Assembly: GCA_046330225.1 (NCBI GenBank)
Contig: JAXLTD010000001.1
Span: 62,001-126,000, forward strand
Direction of reading: 5' to 3'
Origin: CANJIV01 sp046330225
Lineage (GTDB): Bacteria; Actinomycetota; Thermoleophilia; Solirubrobacterales; Solirubrobacteraceae
Length of the DNA: 64,000 nucleotides
Under the pieces are notes generated by a model. The model was not told where the DNA came from and searched no databases. It saw only the letters and a program-made list of their open reading frames with translations. Made by a program: the position numbers and the translations under genes. Each line of letters starts with the position of its first letter. The first letter of the stretch is position 1. Positions 50,620 through 58,729 of this stretch are shown here, one piece after another.

Positions 50620-50897
50620 GCCCGTTCGCTGCGCCGCGGACCGGGCCAGGTGCCGGTGAGATTCCACCAGGCATGGGCGCCGCTCCGCTTGACCGCGGTG
50701 CGCACGAGCGCGACGACCGCGCCCTGGAGCACCGCGGCACCAAGGACGGCGGCAAACGTCGCGTCTGCCTCCTCGGGCTTCGGCGGACCGTCCTCGTCGC
50801 CGTCGAGCCTGTCCCAGATGCGCGCAAACGCGCTCTTGGCGGCCAGGCCCGCCACGATCCCCACGATGACTCCGAACGGCTTGTAGAGCGCCTTCAT
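50616..50897 (-). CDS. DUF4235 membrane protein
   Basis: A 93-residue two-helix membrane protein: LYKPFGVIVGIVAGLAAKSAFARIWDRLD at the N-terminus (helix 1, split over residues 4-32) and FAAVLGAAVLQGAVVALVRTAVKRSG as helix 2, the DUF4235 pattern common in actinobacteria. The function is unknown. TAGGCT at 50905-50910 ends 7 bases before the ATG. Confidence 0.88.
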   Translation of the reverse strand: MKALYKPFGVIVGIVAGLAAKSAFARIWDRLDGDEDGPPKPEEADATFAAVLGAAVLQGAVVALVRTAVKRSGAHAWWNLTGTWPGPRRSERA

Positions 50898-50904
50898 GGT
50901 GTCG

Positions 50905-50910
50905 AGCCTA
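50905..50910 (-). promoter_or_regulatory. Putative -10 (TAGGCT), leaderless, of DUF4235 gene
   Basis: On the minus strand TAGGCT ends 7 bases before the ATG at 50897. Confidence 0.45.
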
Positions 50911-51009
50911 GCGGCCTGGGATCGGGACCGTCGGTCCGGCGCTTCTGGCCGCCGCGGCGTTCAGAATGGCGACGTCGGTGCCGATGACCCAGAGGGAAGG
51001 TGAGGCGCA

Positions 51010-51729
51010 ATGACCGATCCGCGTGACCGAGACGCCGAGAGCCCGGACGACCTGCTGCGGCGCGCCCTCGTCGATGCGGACAGCTCCGCCGCCGTCGCGC
51101 TCAAGGTCGGCGGCCTGCCGCTCAGCGACACGGTGACGGTCATCTTCCACGGCCGCCTCGACCTCGGGACGCTGCACACCTACGTGGCGCCCGGCGGCCA
51201 CGGCGCCGGGAGCGCGGTGCGGCCGGGTGACCTGCTCCGGGTTCCGTGCGACCTCGATCTCGCGGACGCCGACGACCGCGACGAGGCCGAGCTGCTCTAC
51301 GCCAACCAGGCGCGCCGGCTTCGCGACGCGATCGAGGCGGCGGACACTGTGATGGCCGTCTGGCGCGAGCCGCTCGGCGAGCTCGTCGAGGCCGAGGTCG
51401 CCGTGGACCGGTCCGTCGGCCTCAGCGTCGCAGTGCCCGCCCACCGCCTGCTCCCGGTGGCGCTCGTCGCGCCCGACCGCCGGATGGTCGTCGCGCCGGT
51501 CTGCGGCGCGCGGACCCTGTCCGAGGGCGCGCCGCCGATGGGCATCGCCTGCGCCCAGCAGGACGTCGCCCGCGTCTACCCGCTTCCGGACGATCCCGAG
51601 CGCTGCCTCGCCGACTTCCTCGACGCCGTGGCCGCGCACTCCCGCGCCCTGGCCGACCGGCTCGAGCACCAGGAGGCCAGCGTGCAGCGCTTCCTCGAAC
51701 TCAACGAGGAGCTTCCCGAAGCCGGCTGA
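51010..51729 (+). CDS. Hypothetical protein, 239 residues
   Basis: A soluble acidic protein with an N-terminal part LKVGGLPLSDTVTVIFHGRLDLGTLHTYV, a middle ARRLRDAIEAADTVMAVWREPLGELV and a helical end LADRLEHQEASVQRFLELNEELPEAG. No known catalytic motif or membrane helix is seen. AGGGAAGGTGAGG precedes the ATG. It borders the repeat zone on its 3' side. The family is not recognised. Confidence 0.65.
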   Translation: MTDPRDRDAESPDDLLRRALVDADSSAAVALKVGGLPLSDTVTVIFHGRLDLGTLHTYVAPGGHGAGSAVRPGDLLRVPCDLDLADADDRDEAELLYANQARRLRDAIEAADTVMAVWREPLGELVEAEVAVDRSVGLSVAVPAHRLLPVALVAPDRRMVVAPVCGARTLSEGAPPMGIACAQQDVARVYPLPDDPERCLADFLDAVAAHSRALADRLEHQEASVQRFLELNEELPEAG

Positions 51730-51731
51730 GA

Positions 51732-51897
51732 GCGGGGAGGGCGGGCTGTCCGCGGCATGGGGGGTGCGGGGAGGGCGGGCTGTCCGCGGCATGGGGGGTG
51801 CGGGGAGGGCGGGCTGTCCGCGGCATGGGGTGCGGGAGGGCGGGCTGCGGCATGGGGGGTGCGGGAGGGCGGCCTGCCGCGGCATGGGGGGGGGGGG
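51732..51897. repeat. Five imperfect tandem repeats of about 34 bp, ending in 12 G
   Basis: Copies at 51732-51765, 51766-51799, 51800-51831, 51832-51860 and 51861-51897; the first two are identical, later ones lose bases. The unit core is GAGGGCGGGCTGTCCGCGG. The last ends in twelve Gs (51886-51897). It starts 3 bases after the stop of the hypothetical gene. Confidence 0.9.
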
Positions 51898-51899
51898 CG

Positions 51900-52355
51900 G
51901 GCGGGCCCTGGATGAACCGTGGGCTCGTGTGGCAGTGCGGGCTGCGGACGGGAGCCCCTTGATTATCCAGGGACGCCCTCCCCGCACCCTGAACCCGCGG
52001 CGGCAGTCCGGGCTGGGCGCGGGCTCTCCCCGCCGCGGCACCCGGCGCGCAGCTGGTGCGTCCCGACCGTCGCAGCCGCGGCGCAGGCGCTCGAGGCGCG
52101 ACCGGCGCGGCGGTGAGCGCCGCGGCCTTGGGACCTCCGGCCCTCCGGAGCGGATCACGGGCGTGAGGAGGCCGTCGCGGGATGATCAAAGGGGCTCCCG
52201 TCCCCGCCCCGCGCCGCCGCGCGAGTCCACGGTTCATCCCGGGCGCGGCCTCCTCACGCCCGTCCTGCCACCGCCGGGCACCAGCCGTGCCGCGAGCGGG
52301 GTTCATCCCGGGCGCGGCCTCCTCACGCCCGCCCTGCCTCGGCCGGGCACCAGCC
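51900..52355. repeat. Non-coding zone with dispersed inverted and direct repeats
   Basis: A family of related units occurs in both orientations: minus at about 51900-51935, plus at about 51950-51989, minus at 52159-52200, plus at 52220-52285 and plus at 52290-52355. The strongest pair is a 16-bp perfect inverted repeat, 52159-52174 with 52246-52261, extended inward by GGGATGA/TTCATCCC. The last two copies are direct repeats 69 bases apart. Together with the tandem array this fills the 680-bp gap 51730-52409; no credible gene is seen in it. Confidence 0.8.
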
Positions 52356-52409
52356 CGCCCGCGAGCCACGCCCGCGAGCCGCGCCACCGTTCCGGCATCA
52401 TCCGCGGCT

Positions 52410-52856
52410 GTGACCCGGGGCCAGCGCATCGCCGTGATCGCCTTTGCCGTGCTGGCGTTCGTCGTCGTGAGCTTCGTGCTCGCCCGGGTCCTGACAGCCG
52501 GCAACGCCGAGCGCAGCGCCGCGATCGACGTCGTGCAGGACGAGGCTCGCGGGTCGACCGCCGCGGTGGCGGGTGCGATCGACGGCTGCGACGCGGATGC
52601 CGCCTGCACCGCCCGCGTCGCGCGAGTGGTGCACCGGGTCCGGCGCCCGGGGAAGGTCGAGATCCTCCGGGTCGACGGGACCGGCGGGCTCGAGCCGTTC
52701 GGGCGCACCACCGTGGCCCGGGTGGCGTGGAAGGCCGGCGACACCCTTCCGGTCGTGCAGTGCGTGTCGCTCAAGCGGTCTGGCGACCCCTTGACCGGAT
52801 TCGAGGTGACCGTGACGGGGGTCAGCCCGCCGATCGGTCGCCAGGCGAGCTGCTAG
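52410..52856 (+). CDS. Membrane-anchored hypothetical protein
   Basis: A 148-residue protein starting at GTG 52410 with one N-terminal signal-anchor helix (IAVIAFAVLAFVVVSFVLARVL), then an extracytoplasmic domain with Cys pairs GCDADAAC and a C-terminal QASC. GDTLPVVQCVSLKRSGDPLTGFEVTVTGVSPPIG resembles the end of a small secreted domain. The family is not recognised. Its stop shares CTAG with the convergent gene. Confidence 0.65.
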   Translation: MTRGQRIAVIAFAVLAFVVVSFVLARVLTAGNAERSAAIDVVQDEARGSTAAVAGAIDGCDADAACTARVARVVHRVRRPGKVEILRVDGTGGLEPFGRTTVARVAWKAGDTLPVVQCVSLKRSGDPLTGFEVTVTGVSPPIGRQASC

Positions 52857-53191
52857 CGCGGCGTGCGGGCCGGCGTGCGCCGCGGCGCCGGCGGATGGGC
52901 TGGCCGGCGGCTCGGCCGCGTCCGGGTGTCCCGCAGGCGGCCGGGCCCCCGGAGCCGGACCGCGGCGGGCTCGGCGTCGGGCAGCGGCAGCCCGCCGTCG
53001 CGCGGGCCAGCGGGCGCCCGCGGCGGCAGCCGGTCGTTCCCGCCGCCGCCTCCCTCGCCCTCGTCGGGCCGCGGCGGCACGGTGCCGTTCGTGTCGCTGC
53101 GGATGAACAGGAAGAGCATGATGCCGGCCAGGACGAGCATCACGAGATGCAGGACCCCGACCAAGGCCAGCAGCTTCGCGTCCGACGGCAT
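52853..53191 (-). CDS. Small membrane protein with Arg/Pro-rich tail
   Basis: A 112-residue protein with one N-terminal helix (LLALVGVLHLVMLVLAGIMLFLFI) and a long low-complexity Pro/Arg/Gly tail. TACGCT at 53199-53204 ends 7 bases before the ATG, which favours a real gene despite low complexity. The function is unknown. Confidence 0.55.
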   Translation of the reverse strand: MPSDAKLLALVGVLHLVMLVLAGIMLFLFIRSDTNGTVPPRPDEGEGGGGGNDRLPPRAPAGPRDGGLPLPDAEPAAVRLRGPGRLRDTRTRPSRRPAHPPAPRRTPARTPR

Positions 53192-53198
53192 CCAGGGG

Positions 53199-53204
53199 AG
53201 CGTA
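53199..53204 (-). promoter_or_regulatory. Putative -10 (TACGCT), leaderless, for the 53191 start
   Basis: On the minus strand TACGCT ends 7 bases before the ATG at 53191. Confidence 0.4.
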
Positions 53205-53248
53205 GCGCGGTCCGGGCTGCGATTCGACCGTCATTGCGCCCGCTCAGC

Positions 53249-53254
53249 TACCAT
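53249..53254 (+). promoter_or_regulatory. Putative -10 (TACCAT) of rplY
   Basis: TACCAT ends 12 bases before the ATG at 53267, the longest spacing of the leaderless-type set. Confidence 0.4.
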
Positions 53255-53266
53255 CCGCCGTCGCCC

Positions 53267-53950
53267 ATGGCCAGTTCCGACACCACCACGCTCTCTGCCG
53301 CCCCGCGCGACCCCGCCGGGTCCCGGGCGGTCCGCCGCGGCCGGCGCGCCGGCCGGATCCCCGGCGTCGTCTACGGCGGCGGTGAGGATCCGCTCACCTT
53401 CGACGTCGACGCCCGCGAGCTGCGCGCCGCCCTGGCGCGGGGCGGGGCGGTCATCGACCTGACGCTCGAAGGCGCCGGGAGCACGTCGGTCGTGCTCAAG
53501 GATCAGCAGCGCCACCCGGTCACGGGCGTGACGACGCACATCGATCTGCTTCGCGTCCGCCTCGACGTGGCGATTCAGGCCACGACGGTGATCGAGCTCG
53601 TCGGAGGGGACGACGCCCCGGGCGTGAAGGAGGGGGGCATTCTCGAGCAGGTCACTCGCGAAGTGAACATCGAGGCGCTCCCAACCGCGATTCCCGACTT
53701 CATCGAGTTCGACGTCTCGGGCATGGAGATCAACGACACGATCACGCTGGATCAGGTCGTCCCGCCCGAGGGCGTCACGCTGATCGACGACCTGGCCGAG
53801 ATCACGGTCGCCACGCTGAGCCCGCCCCGCCTCCAGGAGGAGGAGGGGACCGAGATCGAGGAGGAGACCGAGGTCGTGGGCGAGGGCGAAGGCGAAGGCG
53901 AGGGCGAGGGCGAGGGCGGCGGCGACAGCGGCGACGACGCCGGCGAGTAG
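53267..53950 (+). CDS. rplY: 50S ribosomal protein bL25, CTC (long) form
   Basis: A 227-residue bL25 of the CTC type: AAPRDPAGSRAVRRGRRAGRIPGVVYGG starts the 5S-rRNA-binding domain, VVLKDQQRHPVTGVTTHIDLLRV follows, and a C-terminal TL5-like domain ends in an acidic low-complexity tail of Gly-Glu repeats encoded by GAGGGC hexamers (about 53878-53920). It binds 5S rRNA in the large subunit. ATG 53267 begins the family N-terminus; the open frame upstream is not coding. pth follows by 6 bases. Confidence 0.94.
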   Translation: MASSDTTTLSAAPRDPAGSRAVRRGRRAGRIPGVVYGGGEDPLTFDVDARELRAALARGGAVIDLTLEGAGSTSVVLKDQQRHPVTGVTTHIDLLRVRLDVAIQATTVIELVGGDDAPGVKEGGILEQVTREVNIEALPTAIPDFIEFDVSGMEINDTITLDQVVPPEGVTLIDDLAEITVATLSPPRLQEEEGTEIEEETEVVGEGEGEGEGEGEGGGDSGDDAGE

Positions 53951-53956
53951 CGCCGA

Positions 53957-54529
53957 GTGCGCCGCGCCGGCGCCCCCGTCGACTGGCTGATCGTCGGCCT
54001 GGGCAACCCGGGCCGCCGCTATGCGGCCACCCGCCACAACGTCGGGTTCATCGTCGCCGAGCAGCTCGCCGACCGGTGGCAGCTCGGCCGGCCCGCGGAG
54101 CGGTTTCGCGGCCGGATCTGGGAGGGCCGGGCTGGCAGCGGGGGGCCGCGCGTCGCGCTGCTGGAGCCCCAGACGTTCATGAACGAGGCCGGGCGCTCGG
54201 TCGGCCCGGCCCGCGGCAGCCTGAAGGTGCCGCTGGAGCGGATGCTCGTCGTCCACGACGAGATCGACCTGCCGTTCGGCGACGTGCGGACCCGCCTCGG
54301 AGGGGGGCTGGGCGGCCACAACGGGCTCAAGTCGCTCGTGCAGGAGTGCGGCGGCCGCGAGTTCCCGCGGGTGCGGGCCGGCGTCGGCCGCCCCGACTCG
54401 TCCGATCCCGACATCGTCGCGGGCTACGTGCTCGCGCCGTTCGCCGAGCCCGACGACGAGGTAGAGCAGCTGCGTGCCGCCGCCGCCGACGCCGCGGAGG
54501 CGATCGTCCGCGGCGAGCGCGAGCCGTAG
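53957..54529 (+). CDS. pth: Peptidyl-tRNA hydrolase
   Basis: A 190-residue Pth: LIVGLGNPGRRYAATRHNVGF holds the catalytic His, FMNEAGRSVG, VVHDEIDLPFGDVR and GGGLGGHNGLKSL follow with the second His/Asp network. It frees tRNA from stalled peptidyl-tRNA. GTG 53957 lies 6 bases after rplY, in the standard rplY-pth operon. Confidence 0.95.
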   Translation: MRRAGAPVDWLIVGLGNPGRRYAATRHNVGFIVAEQLADRWQLGRPAERFRGRIWEGRAGSGGPRVALLEPQTFMNEAGRSVGPARGSLKVPLERMLVVHDEIDLPFGDVRTRLGGGLGGHNGLKSLVQECGGREFPRVRAGVGRPDSSDPDIVAGYVLAPFAEPDDEVEQLRAAAADAAEAIVRGEREP

Positions 54530-54574
54530 GCACCCCGGCGCAGCCGCGCGGGTGACACTCGGCCCGGCCGGGAG

Positions 54575-54580
54575 TAGCCT
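54575..54580 (+). promoter_or_regulatory. Putative -10 (TAGCCT), leaderless, of PPOX-type gene
   Basis: TAGCCT ends 7 bases before the GTG at 54588. Confidence 0.45.
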
Positions 54581-54587
54581 CGCCGGA

Positions 54588-55175
54588 GTGAGCGGGCTCT
54601 ACCACGAGGGCAGCCGGCGGCTGCAGGAGCGCTTCGACACGCGGCGGCTCGCCAACCGCATCGACGACGTGAAGGTCCGGGAGGCCCTCGACGAGGACGA
54701 CGCCGCGTTCGTCCGCGCCGCCGACATGGTCTTCGTCGCCACCGCCGACGCCGACGGGCGGCCCACCTGCTCCTACAAGGGCGGCGACCCCGGCTTCGTC
54801 CGCGTGCCGGACCCCCGCACGCTCGAGCTCCCGAACTACGACGGGAACGGCATGTACCTGTCGTGGGGCAACGTGCTCGTGAATCCCCAGGTCGGGCTCC
54901 TCTTCATCGACTGGCAGCGCCAGCGCCGCCTGCGGATCGAGGGCATGGCTGAGATCGACTGGGACGTGCCCGCGGACCTTCCGGGCGCGCAGTTCGTCGT
55001 GCGGGTGCGGACGATGACCGTGTACCCGAACTGCCCGCGCTACATCCATCGCATGGAGCTGGCGGAGCGCTCTCGCTTCGTTCCGCGGCCCGCCGCCCCT
55101 GCTCCGGCTGCGGACTGGAAGCGGCGCGACTGGGCGGCCGACGTCCTTCCGGCCGACGATCCGGCCCGGCCCTGA
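54588..55175 (+). CDS. Pyridoxamine-5'-phosphate-oxidase-like flavoprotein
   Basis: A 195-residue split-barrel protein: FVRAADMVFVATADADGRPTCSYKGGDPGFVRV begins the FMN-binding fold (about residues 43-75), GNVLVNPQVGLLFIDWQRQRRLRIEG continues it, and VYPNCPRYIHRM is a typical end motif of this PPOX subfamily. Members bind FMN, F420 or heme. It lies inside the pth-mfd interval, a position not standard for the block. GTG 54588 is set by the -10. Confidence 0.88.
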   Translation: MSGLYHEGSRRLQERFDTRRLANRIDDVKVREALDEDDAAFVRAADMVFVATADADGRPTCSYKGGDPGFVRVPDPRTLELPNYDGNGMYLSWGNVLVNPQVGLLFIDWQRQRRLRIEGMAEIDWDVPADLPGAQFVVRVRTMTVYPNCPRYIHRMELAERSRFVPRPAAPAPAADWKRRDWAADVLPADDPARP

Positions 55176-55178
55176 CCC

Positions 55179-55222
55179 GTCCGCGCGGGACGTCTCGGGC
55201 GTCCGCGCGGGACGTCTCGGGC
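55179..55222. repeat. Perfect 22-bp tandem repeat upstream of mfd
   Basis: Two identical 22-base copies, 55179-55200 and 55201-55222, beginning GTCCGCGCGGGACG. They end 30 bases before the mfd -10 and are a candidate operator. Confidence 0.9.
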
Positions 55223-55252
55223 CGCCGCCGCGACCCGGAACGGCCGCCGCCC

Positions 55253-55258
55253 TAGAAT
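55253..55258 (+). promoter_or_regulatory. Putative -10 (TAGAAT) of mfd
   Basis: TAGAAT would give a leader of about 30-40 bases. Confidence 0.45.
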
Positions 55259-55306
55259 CGGTCTGAGCCGAGGCCGCGCCGCCGCGCGGTCGCTTTGCCT
55301 GCGCTG

Positions 55307-58300
55307 ATGACCCTCCGCCCGCTCCTCGCCCACGCCCTCGACGATCCGGCTGCCGCGACGCTCGCTCGCGACGGCGGCAGCGCCTACGTCTCCCCGGCCC
55401 TGCGGCCGTACCTCGTGGCTGCGCTCCTGGACGGCGCACCGTCGCCCGCGCCGGCGCTCGTCGTCGCCGGCGACGACCGCGCGGCCCGCGACCTCGCCGC
55501 CGACCTGCGGGCGTGGCTCGCGCCGCGGCCCGTGCGCTTCTATCCGTCGCGCGGCGTGGCCTACGAGTCCCACCTCGCGCCGCCGGCGCATCTCGTCGGC
55601 CTGCGGGTGGCGGCGCTCGACGCGCTGCTCGGCGAGGAGGATCCGGCGGCAGGCCCGCCGGTCGTCGTCGCCGGCGCGGCGGCGCTGTCGGAGAAGGTGC
55701 CCGATCCGGCGCTGCGGCCGCACGGCTTCGCGCTGGCGATCGGCGAGCGGGTGGACCTCGCCCGCCTGGCCGGGCGGCTGGCGGGCGCGGGCTACGAGCG
55801 CGTCGACCAGGTGGAGGACCGCGGGCAGTTCGCCGTTCGCGGCGGCCTGCTCGACGTCTACCCGGCGACCGAGGAGCGGGCCGTCCGCATCGACCTCTTC
55901 GGCGACGAGATCGAGTCGCTGCGGTGGTTCTCCACGTTCACCCAGCGGTCGCTGGGGGAGTCCGAGCGCGTCGAGATCGCCCCGAGCGCCGAGCTGGACG
56001 AGGATCACCGGCTGGCCGCCGAGCTCGCGGCCCTCGAGGCCGACGAGGACGCCCGGCCCGACGTCGCCGAGCTGCTCCCCGTTGACGACTTCCACGCGAT
56101 CCTCGATCTGCTGCCAGCCGGCACGGCGGCGGTGATCGCGGCCGAGGAGGAGATCGGCCCCGCGCTCGACGACCTGTGGAACGACGTCACCGCGGCGTTC
56201 CACGACCAGGACGCCCACCACCTCTACGTTGCCCCGGACGCCGTGCGCTCGGCGCTCGACGCCCGGGCGTCGCTGCGGCTCACGAGCGTGGACCGCAGCC
56301 TCGACGACGGCGGAGCCGGCCCGGCGTTCCGGGCGCAGGCGGCTGACACCGCGGCGCGCTCGCTGCGGGAGGCCGAGCCCGAGCTCGAGCGGCTCGTGCG
56401 CTCCGGGTACCGCACGGTCGTGACCTGGCCGCGGCGCGGCGACGGGGAGCGGGCCGCCTACAACCTCGCCCGCTCGACGCCCGCGTGGCTGGGCGGCGAC
56501 GGGCCGGCGCCGGCTGCGGCCGGGCTCACGTTCGCCCACGCCCGGCTGCGCGACGGGTTCGTGGCCGCGCCCTTCCAGCTCGCGGTGATCCCTGAGCACC
56601 GCCTGATCCGGCGGCGCCGGGCCGAGCCGGGCCGCGCCCGGCCGGGCGGCCTGCGGTCCTTTGCCGACCTGCGCACCGGCGACATCGTCGTCCACGAGGA
56701 CCACGGGGTCGGGCGCTTCGCGGGCTTCGAGACCAAGACCGTCGCCGGCGTGACCCGGGACTACCTCTACCTGGAGTACGCCGGGGCCGACCGGGTGTTC
56801 GTTCCCTCCGAGCAGCTGGCGAAGATCTCGCGCTACGTCGGCGCGGGCAGCGACGACCCGCCGCTCAGCAAGCTCGGCGGCACCCGCTGGGCGCAGCTCA
56901 AGGCCCGGGCCCGCCGCGCCGCGCAGGAGCTGGCCGGCGAGCTGCTCGAGCTCTACGCCGAGCGCAAGCGCCGCCCGGGCCACGCGTTCGCGCCCGACGG
57001 CGAGTGGCAGCGCGACTTCGAGGACGCGTTCCCGCACACGGAGACCGCCGACCAGCGCGAGGCGATCGAGCAGGTCAAGGCCGACATGGAGGCGCCGCGC
57101 CCGATGGACCGGCTGATCTGCGGCGACGTCGGCTACGGGAAGACCGAGGTGGCGCTGCGCGCGGCCTTCAAGTGCGCCGCCGAAGGCAAGCAGGTGATGA
57201 TGCTCGTGCCGACGACGATCCTCGCCCAGCAGCACTACGGCACGTTCACCGAGCGGCTGCGGGACTGGCCGGTCACGGTCGAGCACGTGTCACGGTTCCG
57301 GCCGGCCCGTGAGCAGAAGGCGGCGGTGGCCGCCTTTGCCGAGGGGAAGGCCGACATCCTCATCGGCACGCACCGCCTGCTCTCCCGCGACGTGCGCGCC
57401 AAGGATCTCGGCCTCCTGATCGTCGACGAGGAGCAGCGCTTCGGCGTCAAGCAGAAGGAGCTCCTGCGCCAGCTCAAGCTCCGGGTCGACGTGATCGCCA
57501 TGTCGGCGACACCGATCCCGCGCACCCTGCAGATGTCGCTCGCGGGCGTCCGGGACCTCTCGGTGCTCGAGACCCCGCCCGAGGGCCGGCGCCCGGTGCG
57601 CACGTACGTCGGCGAGTACGACGAGGCGCTCGTGAAGTCGGCGCTGGAGCGCGAGCACACCCGCAGCGGGCAGGCGTTCTTCCTCCACAACCGGGTCGAG
57701 ACCATCGACGAGACTGCCGAGCGCCTGCGCGGCCTCTGCCCGGACCTGCGCTTCGCGGTGGCCCACGGGCAGCTCGACGAGACCGTGCTCGAGGAGCGGA
57801 TGCTCGCGTTCCTGCGCGGCGAGGCCGACGTGCTCGTCTGCACGAGCATCATCGAGTCGGGCATCGACATCCCGCAGGCCAACACGCTGATCGTCGAGCG
57901 CTCCGACCACTTCGGGCTCGCCCAGCTCTACCAGATCCGCGGGCGTGTCGGCCGCAGCCGGGACCGGGCCTACGCCTACCTCATGTACCCGAGCGCGGCG
58001 GCCCTCACGCCCGAGGCAGCCCAGCGGCTCACCGCGCTCGCGGACTACACCGAGCTCGGCGCCGGAGTGAAGGTCGCGCTGCGCGACTTGGAGATCCGCG
58101 GCGCCGGCAGCCTGCTCGGCGACGAGCAGTCCGGCCACGTCGCCGCCCTGGGCTTCGAGCTGTACCTGCGCATGCTCGACGAGGCCGTGGCCCGCCGCGG
58201 AGCGGAGGGCGAGGGGGACGACGCTCCGGAGCCCGTGCGCCTCGACGTGAACGTCGACGCGTACGTGCCTGCGGACTACATCCCGTACGAGGAGGCCAAG

Positions 58301-58687
58301 ATCGACGTGCACCGGCGCATCGCCGGCGCCCGCGAGGTGGCGGACCTCGAGGTCCTCCGGGCCGAGCTGGCCGACCGCTTCGGCGAGCCGCCCGAGCCGC
58401 TGACGAACCTCATCGACCTGCAGCGGGCGCGCATCAAGCTCGGCGCGGCCGGGGCGCAGGCCGTGACGTTCCGCGGGGACCGCCTCGCCGCCACGCCGAT
58501 CGATCTCGACCCTGAGCAGGCCCGCCAGCTCCGGGCCGAGGTGCCGGGCGCGACGTACGAGCCCGGTCGCGCCACGCTCTCGCTCACCGTGCCCGCCGAG
58601 CCTGCCGAGCGGTTCCCCGCCGTCGTGCACCTCGCGGATGCCCTCCTGGCGGTTCGGGCGCAGGCGCTCGCGGGGGACGCCGCCTAG
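55307..58687 (+). CDS. mfd: Transcription-repair coupling factor
   Basis: An 1126-residue Mfd. The N-terminal UvrB-homology region runs to about residue 420 (YPSRGVAYESHLAPP; DQVEDRGQFAVRGGLLDVYP), then the RNA-polymerase-interacting domain (TGDIVVHEDHGVGRFAGFE), and the RecG-like translocase with LICGDVGYGKTEVALRAAF (Walker A), LLIVDEEQRFGVKQKE (DEEQ box) and YQIRGRVGRSRDRAYAYL (motif VI). A TRCF C-terminal domain follows. It removes stalled polymerase and recruits UvrA. The start is ATG 55307 or TTG 55295; the former is preferred. Confidence 0.95.
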   Translation: MTLRPLLAHALDDPAAATLARDGGSAYVSPALRPYLVAALLDGAPSPAPALVVAGDDRAARDLAADLRAWLAPRPVRFYPSRGVAYESHLAPPAHLVGLRVAALDALLGEEDPAAGPPVVVAGAAALSEKVPDPALRPHGFALAIGERVDLARLAGRLAGAGYERVDQVEDRGQFAVRGGLLDVYPATEERAVRIDLFGDEIESLRWFSTFTQRSLGESERVEIAPSAELDEDHRLAAELAALEADEDARPDVAELLPVDDFHAILDLLPAGTAAVIAAEEEIGPALDDLWNDVTAAFHDQDAHHLYVAPDAVRSALDARASLRLTSVDRSLDDGGAGPAFRAQAADTAARSLREAEPELERLVRSGYRTVVTWPRRGDGERAAYNLARSTPAWLGGDGPAPAAAGLTFAHARLRDGFVAAPFQLAVIPEHRLIRRRRAEPGRARPGGLRSFADLRTGDIVVHEDHGVGRFAGFETKTVAGVTRDYLYLEYAGADRVFVPSEQLAKISRYVGAGSDDPPLSKLGGTRWAQLKARARRAAQELAGELLELYAERKRRPGHAFAPDGEWQRDFEDAFPHTETADQREAIEQVKADMEAPRPMDRLICGDVGYGKTEVALRAAFKCAAEGKQVMMLVPTTILAQQHYGTFTERLRDWPVTVEHVSRFRPAREQKAAVAAFAEGKADILIGTHRLLSRDVRAKDLGLLIVDEEQRFGVKQKELLRQLKLRVDVIAMSATPIPRTLQMSLAGVRDLSVLETPPEGRRPVRTYVGEYDEALVKSALEREHTRSGQAFFLHNRVETIDETAERLRGLCPDLRFAVAHGQLDETVLEERMLAFLRGEADVLVCTSIIESGIDIPQANTLIVERSDHFGLAQLYQIRGRVGRSRDRAYAYLMYPSAAALTPEAAQRLTALADYTELGAGVKVALRDLEIRGAGSLLGDEQSGHVAALGFELYLRMLDEAVARRGAEGEGDDAPEPVRLDVNVDAYVPADYIPYEEAKIDVHRRIAGAREVADLEVLRAELADRFGEPPEPLTNLIDLQRARIKLGAAGAQAVTFRGDRLAATPIDLDPEQARQLRAEVPGATYEPGRATLSLTVPAEPAERFPAVVHLADALLAVRAQALAGDAA

Positions 58688-58713
58688 CGGCGCGGCCCTC
58701 GCCCCCGGTCCGC

Positions 58714-58719
58714 TACCAT
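58714..58719 (+). promoter_or_regulatory. Putative -10 (TACCAT), leaderless, of PPIase lipoprotein
   Basis: TACCAT ends 10 bases before the ATG at 58730. Confidence 0.45.
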
Positions 58720-58729
58720 CGCCGCTCGG

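Noticed and set aside
51732..52355. CRISPR array
   Set aside because: The repeats are adjacent or irregular in orientation, without regular spacers, and no cas gene is present.
51701..52774. Long minus-strand open frame across the repeat zone
   Set aside because: It is low-complexity Pro/Arg sequence generated by the repeats, with no domain, ribosome site or -10 element.
51764..53266. N-terminal extension of bL25 through the repeats
   Set aside because: bL25 homology and the -10 element begin at 53267; the upstream text is Arg-rich non-coding sequence.
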